DNA of 16,235 nt from Ruminiclostridium sp. (lineage in GTDB: Bacteria; Bacillota_A; Clostridia; Oscillospirales; Ruminococcaceae): NCBI GenBank assembly GCA_017550775.1, contig JAFZOA010000013.1, positions 1 to 16,235 of the forward strand, in the 5' to 3' direction. The notes beneath the pieces were generated by a model, which saw only the letters and a list, made by a program, of their open reading frames with translations, ran no database searches and was not told where the DNA came from. Shown here in pieces: positions 1 through 6,304 of the stretch. The translations under genes were made by a program, and so were the position numbers. Every line of letters starts with the position of its first letter. The stretch's first letter is position 1.

Positions 1-554
1 GCGGAAAGATCGTGTTTTATGACAGCGAGACGACCGGGCTTGACGCGGACAAATGCGAACTCATACGGGTCGTGGCAGAGAAATACAACGTGGAGTATTC
101 CTCCGACAGCAACACATATATCCTGTCAGATCGCGAGGACATCGACATCTTCATCAGACCGGCAGTGCCGATGTCTGCCGATGTCGAAAATATCACGGGG
201 ATCACCAATGAAATGCTCACGGACAAGCCCAACGAAAAAGAGGCGTTTGAAGCGATAAAGGCGGTTTTCTGCGACGCAGATCTTATTGTCGGGCATAGCA
301 CGAAATTTGAACTGCCATTTTTCAAAGCTATGTTTGAACGCTGCGGAAGCAGTTTCGCCATTAGTAAGCCTATCGATGATACCTACCTGCTCGCAAAAGC
401 TCTTATACCGAAACATAAGATCAAATGGCATTACTCGCTAAGGAATGTCTCGGCATATTTCGGCGCAGGAAAAGCGGATAACGATGCAGCAAAAGTCAGA
501 AAAGTGTACATCGGACTTGCAGGAATAGCGGGTGTGTATTTAGCGACGACATGA
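1..554 (+). CDS. DnaQ-like 3'-5' exonuclease domain protein, 5' partial
   Basis: The frame is open to the left edge, so the true start lies outside; a GTG at 12 is in frame but would cut off the first strand of the fold. The Exo I motif is clear: FYDSETTGL, with the metal-binding D and E. The middle segment SADVENITGITNEML is typical of the DnaQ/PolC epsilon family (DEDDh exonucleases, which remove nucleotides from 3' ends using two metal ions). Exo II is seen as VGHSTKFELPFF, with Glu where Asp is usual. The Exo III region (about 440-510) keeps the last Asp (codon 483-485), but the usual His five residues earlier is Gly (codon 468-470). The tail ends in a short hydrophobic stretch. It could be a weakened or non-catalytic family member. 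The family call is firm, activity is not. The stop codon lies inside the dyad at 546-560. Confidence 0.8.
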   Translation, partial: GKIVFYDSETTGLDADKCELIRVVAEKYNVEYSSDSNTYILSDREDIDIFIRPAVPMSADVENITGITNEMLTDKPNEKEAFEAIKAVFCDADLIVGHSTKFELPFFKAMFERCGSSFAISKPIDDTYLLAKALIPKHKIKWHYSLRNVSAYFGAGKADNDAAKVRKVYIGLAGIAGVYLATT

Positions 555-560
555 TGTCGT
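546..560. promoter_or_regulatory. 15-bp dyad, operator candidate
   Basis: Perfect inverted repeat with 7-bp arms, ACGACAT and ATGTCGT, around one central G. It covers the stop codon of the exonuclease gene and lies just upstream of the TATAAT at 581-586, where the -35 region of the next promoter would be. The one-base centre is too tight for an RNA hairpin, so a protein-binding dyad is the better reading. Function is inferred from position only. Confidence 0.35.
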
Positions 561-574
561 TTTGCTGCTACCCG

Positions 575-586
575 ATATGCTATAAT
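575..586 (+). promoter_or_regulatory. Extended -10 promoter for the small membrane protein
   Basis: TATGCTATAAT contains a perfect -10 hexamer (TATAAT, 581-586) with the TGn extension. No good -35 sits 16-18 bases upstream; that position is taken by the 546-560 dyad. It lies 33 bases before the ATG of the next gene. The same TATGCTATAAT occurs on the minus strand before the gene at 4701-5093. Confidence 0.5.
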
Positions 587-619
587 GAGGTCACAATAAG
601 AAACACGGAGGTGACTGTT

Positions 620-1033
620 ATGATGGCATTACAGCTTTTACTCGGACTTGGAACACTGATCGGCATAGCGGTAGCGATCAAGGTGGTTATATGGTATCCG
701 GCACTGTTCGAACTTAAATTCCGCGAGATCCACGGCACCCGTTGTATATCTTACATTCTCACGGGAGCCGAAGCGTTCGCAATAATCGAACTTTTCGCTA
801 ACTACGCAGGTAAAAACCAGTCGGCAGCAAACGGCATAGCGTTCATCGTTCTCATAGCGATCATCGTCTTTGTGAACAGAAAATCCAAAACATACGGATT
901 TGATTTGCAGACAAAGCTACTGTTCTTCACGGCTCAGATACTTTCGCCGATAACCGCGATATTCATCATGTACTTCGGCGGAAAACTCTATAACAGAGTG
1001 AACGAGATAGTCTGGGGAAAGGACGAGAAATGA
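620..1033 (+). CDS. Small four-helix integral membrane protein, unknown function
   Basis: Unrecognised 137-aa protein. The ATG at 620 is chosen because a strong GGAGGTG (607-613) lies 6-7 bases before it; an in-frame ATG at 551 has no ribosome site and lies upstream of the promoter. Four hydrophobic segments are visible, at about residues 4-28, 44-65, 74-93 and 104-125, separated by short charged loops. A basic patch (NRKSKTYG) follows the third segment, and the tail is polar (NEIVWGKDEK). There is no signal peptide cleavage site and no catalytic motif. It has its own promoter after the exonuclease gene and ends at a strong terminator, so it is probably transcribed alone. Confidence 0.75.
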   Translation: MMALQLLLGLGTLIGIAVAIKVVIWYPALFELKFREIHGTRCISYILTGAEAFAIIELFANYAGKNQSAANGIAFIVLIAIIVFVNRKSKTYGFDLQTKLLFFTAQILSPITAIFIMYFGGKLYNRVNEIVWGKDEK

Positions 1034-1038
1034 GCGAA

Positions 1039-1063
1039 CCCCGCAGGTTTCAATCCTGCGGGG
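1039..1063. terminator. Bidirectional hairpin terminator between converging genes
   Basis: Perfect 9-bp GC-rich stem, CCCCGCAGG / CCTGCGGGG, with a 7-base loop. It starts 6 bases after the stop of the + membrane protein gene and ends 7 bases from the stop of the - nuclease gene, so it serves both. The T tracts are modest (CTTGATCT on +, TTCGCTCATTT on -). Confidence 0.75.
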
Positions 1064-1069
1064 CTTGAT

Positions 1070-1783
1070 CTACTTGTGTTTATACACATTGGAAATGAGC
1101 TTGTTCTTCGATATGATAATACCATTATTTGAGGTCTCGTCGTCAAAATTGACTTCAACGACCCCGTCCGAATAAACATTCTCCCCTTCAAATTTTATCA
1201 ATCCGTTTTCTCCGAAAAGAAAATCCAGTATATTTTTCTGTACTTTTTCCTGTCCTATTGTAAGTCGTCCGTCCTTATCCTTGTATTTTCCCTCCTTCTG
1301 TGTATATTTGCACTCAATTATCTTTGCATATACTCTTTTATCGTTCTCAAAAACCACGAACAGATCGGGCTTAGCCCTCATCATGTAACGCGCATATTGC
1401 AAGCGAAAGCGTTTTTTCTTATCACCGATACTGTCCTGTATTTTCTTCCATTCCTTTGACGGGGAACCGAGACTGTCTTCTATGATCTTAAAGTCATCAT
1501 TGTAAGCTCCGCATTTTGTGAGAAGCATTTCGTTGAATTCGATCTTTTCTTCTTTCGATAAGCAATTGAAATAATCGCGCATAAGCGTTGCTTCATAATA
1601 AACGTGAATTATTCTCGCACCTTCAGGCAATATTTTATTGACAATATCACTGTAATTCCCTATAATACCATTCTTAGCGCGTATCAGGACTTCATACAGC
1701 AGCGCGGCATATTGTCGTTCTTCCCTGCAGATGCTTTCTCCGGGGCTTTCCTCGTTTATGAACCCGTTGATGTCAAATTCCAT
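1070..1783 (-). CDS. Predicted PD-(D/E)XK superfamily nuclease
   Basis: 237-aa soluble protein. The second half holds a core resembling PD-(D/E)XK nucleases: PD at 139-140, a hydrophobic strand LFVVF, then IIECKY with E157 and K159, and a downstream Gln in a helix (Q178). This spacing fits the Mg2+-dependent fold of restriction-like and repair nucleases. The N-terminal 120 residues are helical and unrecognised; they could bind DNA or a partner. The start is set by GGAGG eight bases before the ATG. It lies 14 bases downstream of the beta-CASP gene and almost certainly shares its mRNA. Pairing a DNA-type nuclease with an RNase-type protein suggests nucleic acid processing or defence, but no known system was recognised. 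The fold call rests on motif spacing only. Confidence 0.6.
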   Translation of the reverse strand: MEFDINGFINEESPGESICREERQYAALLYEVLIRAKNGIIGNYSDIVNKILPEGARIIHVYYEATLMRDYFNCLSKEEKIEFNEMLLTKCGAYNDDFKIIEDSLGSPSKEWKKIQDSIGDKKKRFRLQYARYMMRAKPDLFVVFENDKRVYAKIIECKYTQKEGKYKDKDGRLTIGQEKVQKNILDFLFGENGLIKFEGENVYSDGVVEVNFDDETSNNGIIISKNKLISNVYKHK

Positions 1784-1797
1784 ATCCCGTTCCTCCG

Positions 1798-3120
1798 TTA
1801 ATTGATCTTATACTCATCTCCGTCCCGGAGAACCTTTACCCTGTCACTGTATTTTCTGAACTCCGCTATCTCCGCGAACTCATCCGCGCTTTCGGTGTGC
1901 ATCGGGATTATCGTTTCCGGCTGCGTCATCTCAATCAGTTTCGCAAGCGTTTCGACATACGCGTGACCGCTTGTGTGAAGCTGTGCGAAATGCTTATCGT
2001 CATAATACCCGTTAAGAAACTCAACGAGTTTTGCGTCCTCGCACTTTTTGCCTTTGAGATAACCGTCCCACATTGAGTAAGTGATATGTGGGTCTTTCAT
2101 CTTATCGAGCAGCTCTCTGAACCGGGGATTGTTCGGTCTGACAAGCATCACAAATCCATTTTTGTTATACTTTGTTTCGTCCGCCATTTTGATATGCGGA
2201 TCGTGAAGGTTACGCATATATCCTTTGTAATTGTTCTGACACAGGACATAGATGTTCTTGCGGTAGCTGTAATTCCCGAAATTCTTTGAAGCTATTGCTT
2301 CCTGCATTATCTCCGCCTGCACCGCGTCACACAGAAAAGCCATTCCTTGCGGTGTATGATGATAGAACTCCATAACGCTGTCAACGTTCGTAGAAGAAAC
2401 TATGACCACATTCTCGTGGTGTGCAGCGAATACCTTTTCAGCCTCGCGACCGAGATCATCTTCCGTCTGCACGGGATTTTTCTTTGCTTCTTCCAAACGC
2501 GACAGCATGGTTCCCTCGGTTATAAGAATATCGACTTTGCCGACATACTTTTTAATCAGTCTATCAAATCTGTCGGAGCCGGGAATACCATGTTCGCGGA
2601 AATCTCCGGTGTAAAGTATGCGCTTTCCACACATTTCGACAACAAACATGTATGAATCGAGCGCGGAATGGTCGATATAAAGCGGTGTAACGGAGATGCC
2701 GCTGAAATCCAGGGATTTACCGCCTTTCGGGTACGGTATCATCCGCTCAATTACCGGCATTTTCGGTGCGTCAGTAGCACCTGTTTTTTCGTTGCGGTAA
2801 TCGACGCGGCTTGCGATTATCTTCATTATGTTTTTGGCAGTCCCGCCTATGTACATCGGAACACTTTCCGGCACATGGCGTTTCAGCCCGACGTGATCGC
2901 CGTGATAGTGTGTGAACAGCACAGCGTCTGTCGCCGCTATATTGCTTCCATTCCCGAAAACGGTATTGACGAGCTTTTCATCGTCGATCTCCGGGTCGTC
3001 CGTTCCCGGAAGATTAGCGCCGAAGTCGATAACTATACGACGGTCTCCGAGCCGGAACTCCGAACAGCAGCCGCCGATCTGGTGCGAGCCGCGGAATATT
3101 TTAAAATTAGCTTCTGACAT
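1798..3120 (-). CDS. Metallo-beta-lactamase/beta-CASP (RNase J-like) hydrolase
   Basis: 440 aa. Zinc-site motifs are complete: HYHGDH (71-76), IDHS (H151) and TGDFR (D163). Near the C-terminus HTSGHAY (382-388) and PMHTE (H408) match the beta-CASP signatures of RNase J/CPSF-type nucleases. Family members cleave RNA or DNA phosphodiesters; the substrate here is unknown. At 440 aa it lacks the C-terminal extension of RNase J (about 550 aa), so it is likely a divergent accessory paralogue and not the housekeeping enzyme. The ATG at 3120 is preferred over one seven codons upstream because GGGAG (3127-3131) lies six bases before it; the upstream ATG would also fall in the promoter region. It has its own promoter and a palindrome over the -10, and is followed 14 bases later by the PD-(D/E)XK gene. 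Confidence 0.85.
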   Translation of the reverse strand: MSEANFKIFRGSHQIGGCCSEFRLGDRRIVIDFGANLPGTDDPEIDDEKLVNTVFGNGSNIAATDAVLFTHYHGDHVGLKRHVPESVPMYIGGTAKNIMKIIASRVDYRNEKTGATDAPKMPVIERMIPYPKGGKSLDFSGISVTPLYIDHSALDSYMFVVEMCGKRILYTGDFREHGIPGSDRFDRLIKKYVGKVDILITEGTMLSRLEEAKKNPVQTEDDLGREAEKVFAAHHENVVIVSSTNVDSVMEFYHHTPQGMAFLCDAVQAEIMQEAIASKNFGNYSYRKNIYVLCQNNYKGYMRNLHDPHIKMADETKYNKNGFVMLVRPNNPRFRELLDKMKDPHITYSMWDGYLKGKKCEDAKLVEFLNGYYDDKHFAQLHTSGHAYVETLAKLIEMTQPETIIPMHTESADEFAEIAEFRKYSDRVKVLRDGDEYKIN

Positions 3121-3136
3121 TTTGAGCTCCCGATAA

Positions 3137-3153
3137 TTCAAATACTATTTGAA
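3137..3153. promoter_or_regulatory. 17-bp palindrome over the -10 of the nuclease operon
   Basis: Perfect inverted repeat with 8-bp arms, TTCAAATA and TATTTGAA, and one central base. It covers the probable -10 of the beta-CASP gene promoter. The position and one-base centre suggest a dimeric repressor site; no obvious cognate regulator is adjacent. Confidence 0.4.
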
Positions 3154-3166
3154 AAGATAATGTCAA
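3139..3166 (-). promoter_or_regulatory. Promoter of the beta-CASP/nuclease operon
   Basis: Minus strand: perfect -35 TTGACA (complement of 3161-3166), 16-base spacer, weak -10 TATTTG (complement of 3139-3144). It lies in the 63-base gap between the 64-aa gene and the beta-CASP gene, so the two nuclease genes can be expressed separately from the genes upstream. Confidence 0.5.
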
Positions 3167-3183
3167 AAATAACCTATCTTCAC

Positions 3184-3378
3184 TCATTTGTTAAGGTTCA
3201 TTATAATCGAAGCAAGAATATTGCCCTGTGCAAGCCTCTTGCCATGTATATCGCATGTGTATTTACCGTCGAAGTATGCATATCTGTGATTGTGGATATC
3301 AACAGCATATTCTCTTCCGTTTATTGTCGTTATCTTTCCAAGGATCTTTCCGTGTGCGCCTTTTATGATCTGATCCAT
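3184..3378 (-). CDS. Small 64-aa hypothetical protein
   Basis: Unrecognised. The start is moved to the ATG ten codons inside the longest frame because GAGGGGGTG lies five bases before it. The protein is basic and beta-rich in look, with Gly-Lys turns (GAHGKILGK, NGREYAVD) and two D-I-H motifs, DIHNH and DIHG, either side of AYFDGKYT. It has no cysteines, membrane segment or signal peptide. It sits between the 140-aa hypothetical gene (93 bases upstream) and the beta-CASP promoter. The real start and normal codon pattern make it a credible gene; no function can be given. Confidence 0.6.
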   Translation of the reverse strand: MDQIIKGAHGKILGKITTINGREYAVDIHNHRYAYFDGKYTCDIHGKRLAQGNILASIIMNLNK

Positions 3379-3471
3379 TTTTACACCCCCTCGCACATAA
3401 TAAACCAAAAGTCAAAGGCGAGATTCCTTTCTTCCGAAATGATTTATTATTCCAATATGTTTACTAATTGG

Positions 3472-3894
3472 TTAGACCACTATTATTTCATTCATACAAT
3501 CCGGCTTGAAAAAGTAATCTTTCTTTTCCACATTGTCTGCCCATTCTATAAAAACATGAGGACAGCCCATTGGGGTCATATACGGAGAATCAATATCGTC
3601 AACAAAAGGTTCCGCGTCCTGCTCCCTGGTAAACAGATCATGGAACGTTATATACTGACCTTCCTTATCGTCAAACACTGTAACTCCATGCAGCAAAGGA
3701 AAGCTTCCCACGTCCTCGTTGAACCATACAAAAAACGATTCGATTTTTCTGCCGCATATACACGGGAAACAATAATAAGGCTGATATGGTATGTTTTTTG
3801 TGAAAAAGTCTTCCTCAGTGTATTCCGAAGAGGTTACTATCAGGTCATTATTTTCATTTATTCTTAATATCTTGTATACCACTTTTTCTTTCAT
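3472..3894 (-). CDS. Hypothetical 140-aa protein
   Basis: Unrecognised soluble, acidic, aromatic-rich protein. The second of two close ATGs is taken as the start because AAGGA lies six bases before it; the first ATG touches the ribosome site. It carries CFPCICG and a later GCPH, so a metal or disulfide site is possible, but the spacing matches no zinc finger I know. No signal peptide or membrane segment is seen. It begins 19 bases after the phosphatase gene and so is likely cotranscribed with it; it may be a substrate or partner of the phosphatase, though only the spacing suggests this. Confidence 0.65.
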   Translation of the reverse strand: MKEKVVYKILRINENNDLIVTSSEYTEEDFFTKNIPYQPYYCFPCICGRKIESFFVWFNEDVGSFPLLHGVTVFDDKEGQYITFHDLFTREQDAEPFVDDIDSPYMTPMGCPHVFIEWADNVEKKDYFFKPDCMNEIIVV

Positions 3895-3913
3895 ACACAT
3901 TCCTTTTTAACGT

Positions 3914-4615
3914 TTATGCGTAATACTCCATGAAATCATCAAGACGTATGCAAGCAAGTTTTCCGCCTTTAAGACACGCTCCACAGTCGATGAAGATATT
4001 GTTGTTTTTATGCAGTATGTATGGTTTTCCGGTGAACTTTTGCACCGGTGTATGCCCCGAGACAACATAAGTGTTTTCGTCCTCGAAATATCGTTCATCG
4101 GGATTGTGCCTGCACCACACAAGCTCTTCCGGTCGGTAGTCATCGAACGATCTGTCTTTGCTGAAATTCTCAAATCCCGCGTGAACAAGAATGAAGGTGT
4201 TATCACCGACATTGATCGTTTTGTGTAGAGGAAAGCTGCGCATATATCTGATGATCTCACGGCGTTTCTTCGTATTCATCCTGCCCAGACCTTCCATAGT
4301 TGTTAGGCAGCCGTTCATCTGCCACAGCAGGTAGTCTTTGTTAAATTCAAGGCTTTCATCTGTAACAGACCCGTTGCTGTCTATAAAGTCACAGATAGCT
4401 GAAAGCGCATTAAGTGCCAGCAGCTCGTGGTTGCCGAGAAGCGGGATAACGTTCGGACGCTGCATCATATCCTGCAATATTCTTACCGGCTCATCTCCCC
4501 GGTCAACAACATCACCGATTATGTACAACGTGTCCTTGTCCGATAGCTCAATAAGTTTCAGCATTTTTTTGTACTTTTCATACATTCCATGAATGTCGGA
4601 CATTACATAGATCAT
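3914..4615 (-). CDS. PPP-family serine/threonine phosphatase (calcineurin-like)
   Basis: 233 aa, the usual length of the bacterial/phage PrpA and lambda-phosphatase group. All metal-site motifs are present in order: SDIHG (D7, H9), GDVVDRG (34-40), GNHE (61-64), HAG (145-147) and SGHTP (H188), then IDCGA with D210. These enzymes use two metal ions (often Mn2+) to remove phosphate from Ser/Thr, sometimes His or Tyr, in the cytoplasm; some relatives instead cut nucleotides such as Ap4A. The start has AAAGGAGG eight bases upstream. A -10-like TATACT lies just before it. The following hypothetical gene starts 19 bases after its stop. Family certain, substrate unknown. Confidence 0.9.
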   Translation of the reverse strand: MIYVMSDIHGMYEKYKKMLKLIELSDKDTLYIIGDVVDRGDEPVRILQDMMQRPNVIPLLGNHELLALNALSAICDFIDSNGSVTDESLEFNKDYLLWQMNGCLTTMEGLGRMNTKKRREIIRYMRSFPLHKTINVGDNTFILVHAGFENFSKDRSFDDYRPEELVWCRHNPDERYFEDENTYVVSGHTPVQKFTGKPYILHKNNNIFIDCGACLKGGKLACIRLDDFMEYYA

Positions 4616-4644
4616 TCACACCGCCTCCTTTATCCTGCAACAAC

Positions 4645-4650
4645 AGTATA
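4645..4650 (-). promoter_or_regulatory. Possible -10 of the phosphatase gene
   Basis: Minus-strand TATACT preceded by GTGA, about 30 bases before the phosphatase start. No convincing -35 is seen at 17 bases. The GTGATATA context resembles the two better promoters at 6046-6074 and 12749-12777. Confidence 0.3.
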
Positions 4651-4669
4651 TCACGAAGCAACGGCAGAA

Positions 4670-4689
4670 AGCGACATTTTGCAGTCGCT
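4670..4689. terminator. Weak hairpin between two minus-strand genes
   Basis: 6-bp stem AGCGAC/GTCGCT with an 8-base loop, extendable by a G-U and an A-U pair. It sits 11 bases past the stop of the gene at 4701-5093 and could end it. The T-rich side (CTATTTTTT) faces the + strand, so as a minus-strand terminator it is weak. Confidence 0.3.
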
Positions 4690-4700
4690 CTATTTTTTCG

Positions 4701-5093
4701 TTACAGTTCTTCAATATCGATACTGTCAAGATAACCGCTTATCTTTAGCCCGTCGAGCAGCGAGCTGAGCCGTTTATCAAGGTCATCTTCCTTCCGGGTA
4801 AGCTCTATCGGATCATCGTAAAGTGTTACCTTACGGTAGAGTGTCGGATTTGCTTCCGTTATCTTTCCTTCGCCGTCAAGGTGGAGCCATACTGTCATAT
4901 TCGGATCTTCGAGCAGGTCTCCGTCGTAATCCGATGTGACAGCTATCTCAACCTTTATGCTATCCTCATACTTTTCAAGATAGATCTGAAGATCCCAGCT
5001 GCTGCCGTTCCGGACGCGCACATCGCGATCACCGAACTTTTTGAGCATCTCCGCCATTCTTTTGCCGTTCTCAGCTTTGATGTTGTTTTCCAT
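4701..5093 (-). CDS. Hypothetical acidic 130-aa protein
   Basis: Soluble, acidic protein; the start is set by GGAGG seven bases before the ATG. The centre (about residues 50-95) reads as beta strands with SDYDGDLLEDPNMTVWLH and a later NPTLYRKVTLYDDP. This faintly recalls small DUF6908-type proteins of Firmicute phages and conjugative elements, where 'D-G-D-L-x-x-D-P-x-M' is seen; that is a memory-based hint, not a call. The C-terminus is a charged helix with many Asp, Glu and Leu. It has its own extended -10 promoter. Confidence 0.65.
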   Translation of the reverse strand: MENNIKAENGKRMAEMLKKFGDRDVRVRNGSSWDLQIYLEKYEDSIKVEIAVTSDYDGDLLEDPNMTVWLHLDGEGKITEANPTLYRKVTLYDDPIELTRKEDDLDKRLSSLLDGLKISGYLDSIDIEEL

Positions 5094-5131
5094 AGTTAAT
5101 CCTCCATTGTTCGTTTTCAGATTGTGTTCCT

Positions 5132-5140
5132 ATTATAGCA
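5132..5140 (-). promoter_or_regulatory. Extended -10 promoter for the gene at 4701-5093
   Basis: Minus-strand TATGCTATAAT: perfect -10 (complement of 5132-5137) with a TGn extension, 39 bases before the ATG. There is no good -35, as in the matching + strand promoter at 575-586. Confidence 0.5.
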
Positions 5141-5192
5141 TAACAGAATTACGATAGCGACATAATGTTGACGGCTCGTTTCAGCTGAACAA

Positions 5193-5213
5193 GGTGTAAC
5201 AAATAATTACACC
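5193..5213. terminator. Hairpin after the sigma-factor pseudogene
   Basis: Perfect 7-bp stem GGTGTAA/TTACACC with a 7-base loop, 33 bases past the final stop of the broken sigma gene on the minus strand, followed there by TTGTTC. It could be the gene's old terminator. The short T tract keeps this tentative. Confidence 0.4.
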
Positions 5214-5245
5214 ATCAGTACAATTATAAGCTTTCTTATTTAATA

Positions 5246-6009
5246 TCACGCAGCTTGAATTTCAATTTCCGTAAGTACCTTTTCCTCAATCTGCCACACA
5301 CGTTCCTTGCCTATCCCGTACATACTGCCAACTTCCTCAAGCGTATATACCCGATTATCTATAAACCCATACCGCAGCTTTATAATATCCCGCTCCTGCG
5401 GAGCCAAATCATCCACAATAGAGCGAATTTGCTAATAAAGCGCATTGCGGTCAATTTCTTCCTCAACATGCGGTGCGTTCGCATCTGGGATATATTCGTA
5501 GATCTCGGTCTGATTATCGTCATCAACGATAGTGTTAAGGGAAACCGTTTCCTGATACTGCTTCCGCATGGATAAGCACTTCTTAACATCATCTACAGAC
5601 ATATCAAGAGTATCGGCTATAGCTTGCAGCCGTTCATTACGTTCCAGACCCTTCTGCATGAACGAAGTATCGAGGCTTACGCACTTAGCAATCTTGTCTA
5701 TCAGTTTCGCCGGGTGCTTTATCGAAAAACCGCGAGCCTTTATTTCATGCAGTATTTCACGTTTTATCCAATGAACTGCGTATGTGCTGAACTTTGTCTC
5801 GCATCCGGCATCATACTTCTCGGCGGCAGTAAGCAAGCCTATATATCCGACTTGTTCGTGATCATCGCAGTCCAGATCATTTCCGTATGCTCCGACATAT
5901 TTGTCAGCGATCTTCTTGACAAGTCGCTGATTTTTATGCACAGATCCTGCTTTGCCTGCTGATATCCGGATTGTATCAGCAGACACAATTCTTCATTTGA
6001 CTTATCCAT
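5246..6009 (-). pseudogene. Sigma-70 factor broken by a frameshift and an amber codon
   Basis: Read with one base restored, this is a complete sigma factor of about 254 aa. The start is ATG (6007-6009) with GGTGAG six bases upstream; the first 25 codons give the usual opening MDKSNEELCLLIQSG. At an A5 run (T5931-5935 on +) the frame must shift by one base to enter NQRLVKKIADKYVGAYG, then region 2 (QVGYIGLLTAAEKYD, FSTYAVHWIKREIL) and region 3. At 5432-5434 a TAG interrupts it; the same frame then continues for 61 more codons with a full region 4 (APQERDIIKLRYGF, then LEEVGSMYGIGKERVWQIE) to a TGA at 5246-5248. Region 4 reads the -35 box, so the 184-aa open stretch lacks promoter recognition. 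Its GTG (5984-5986) has no ribosome site. Two lesions indicate an inactivated gene, unless recoding or a sequencing error is at work. Confidence 0.85.
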
Positions 6010-6045
6010 AGTATTCTCACCGAAAAATGTAATCCTTACAGATAT

Positions 6046-6074
6046 ATTATATCACAGTCTGTCGGGAAAAGCAA
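6046..6074 (-). promoter_or_regulatory. Promoter of the sigma-factor pseudogene
   Basis: Minus strand: TTGCTT (complement of 6069-6074), 17-base spacer, TATAAT (complement of 6046-6051). The -10 context TGTGATATAATATAT is identical over 15 bases to that of the XRE-cupin promoter at 12749-12777. The promoter is intact although the gene is broken. Confidence 0.65.
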
Positions 6075-6108
6075 TAGCAATTAAGAATAATCGTTTAAAT
6101 AACGGCAT

Positions 6109-6151
6109 TGAGCCTACCTGCGTATGGTGTTCTCATACGCAGGTAGGCTCA
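6109..6151. repeat. Perfect 18-bp-stem hairpin
   Basis: The arms (6109-6126 and 6134-6151) pair perfectly over 18 bp, with a 7-base loop GTGTTCT. On the + side it is followed by the T-rich TTCTATTTATATTTAT, so it would work as a + strand terminator, yet no + gene lies upstream within 5 kb. It stands between the sigma promoter and the dead transposase. It may insulate against read-through or be a leftover of an inserted element. Confidence 0.7.
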
Positions 6152-6269
6152 TTCTATTTATATTTATAATAGCATAGAAATTATCATGTTTTTCGTCAAA
6201 TCACCGTCAATTTGCAATCATAGAGAACGACCTCAAAAGGAAGTATAGGCAATACCGCATAAAAAAGAA

Positions 6270-6298
6270 TTGCCTAAATTCATGATTTGTGATAAAAT
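6270..6298 (+). promoter_or_regulatory. Possible transposase promoter
   Basis: TTGCCT (6270-6275), 17-base spacer, TAAAAT (6293-6298). The ATG follows after only six bases and there is no ribosome site, so the message would be nearly leaderless. The -35 is the right arm of an 8-bp inverted repeat, TAGGCAAT (6246-6253) / ATTGCCTA (6269-6276). Confidence 0.4.
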
Positions 6299-6304
6299 AT
6301 AAAT

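Noticed and set aside
3160..3867. 235-codon + strand frame across the 64-aa and 140-aa genes
   Set aside because: It is antisense to two genes with good ribosome sites, and its composition is random-looking, rich in Cys, Tyr and Phe.
5432..5986. 184-aa sigma factor as an intact gene
   Set aside because: It lacks the normal start and region 4; the full gene reads through both lesions.
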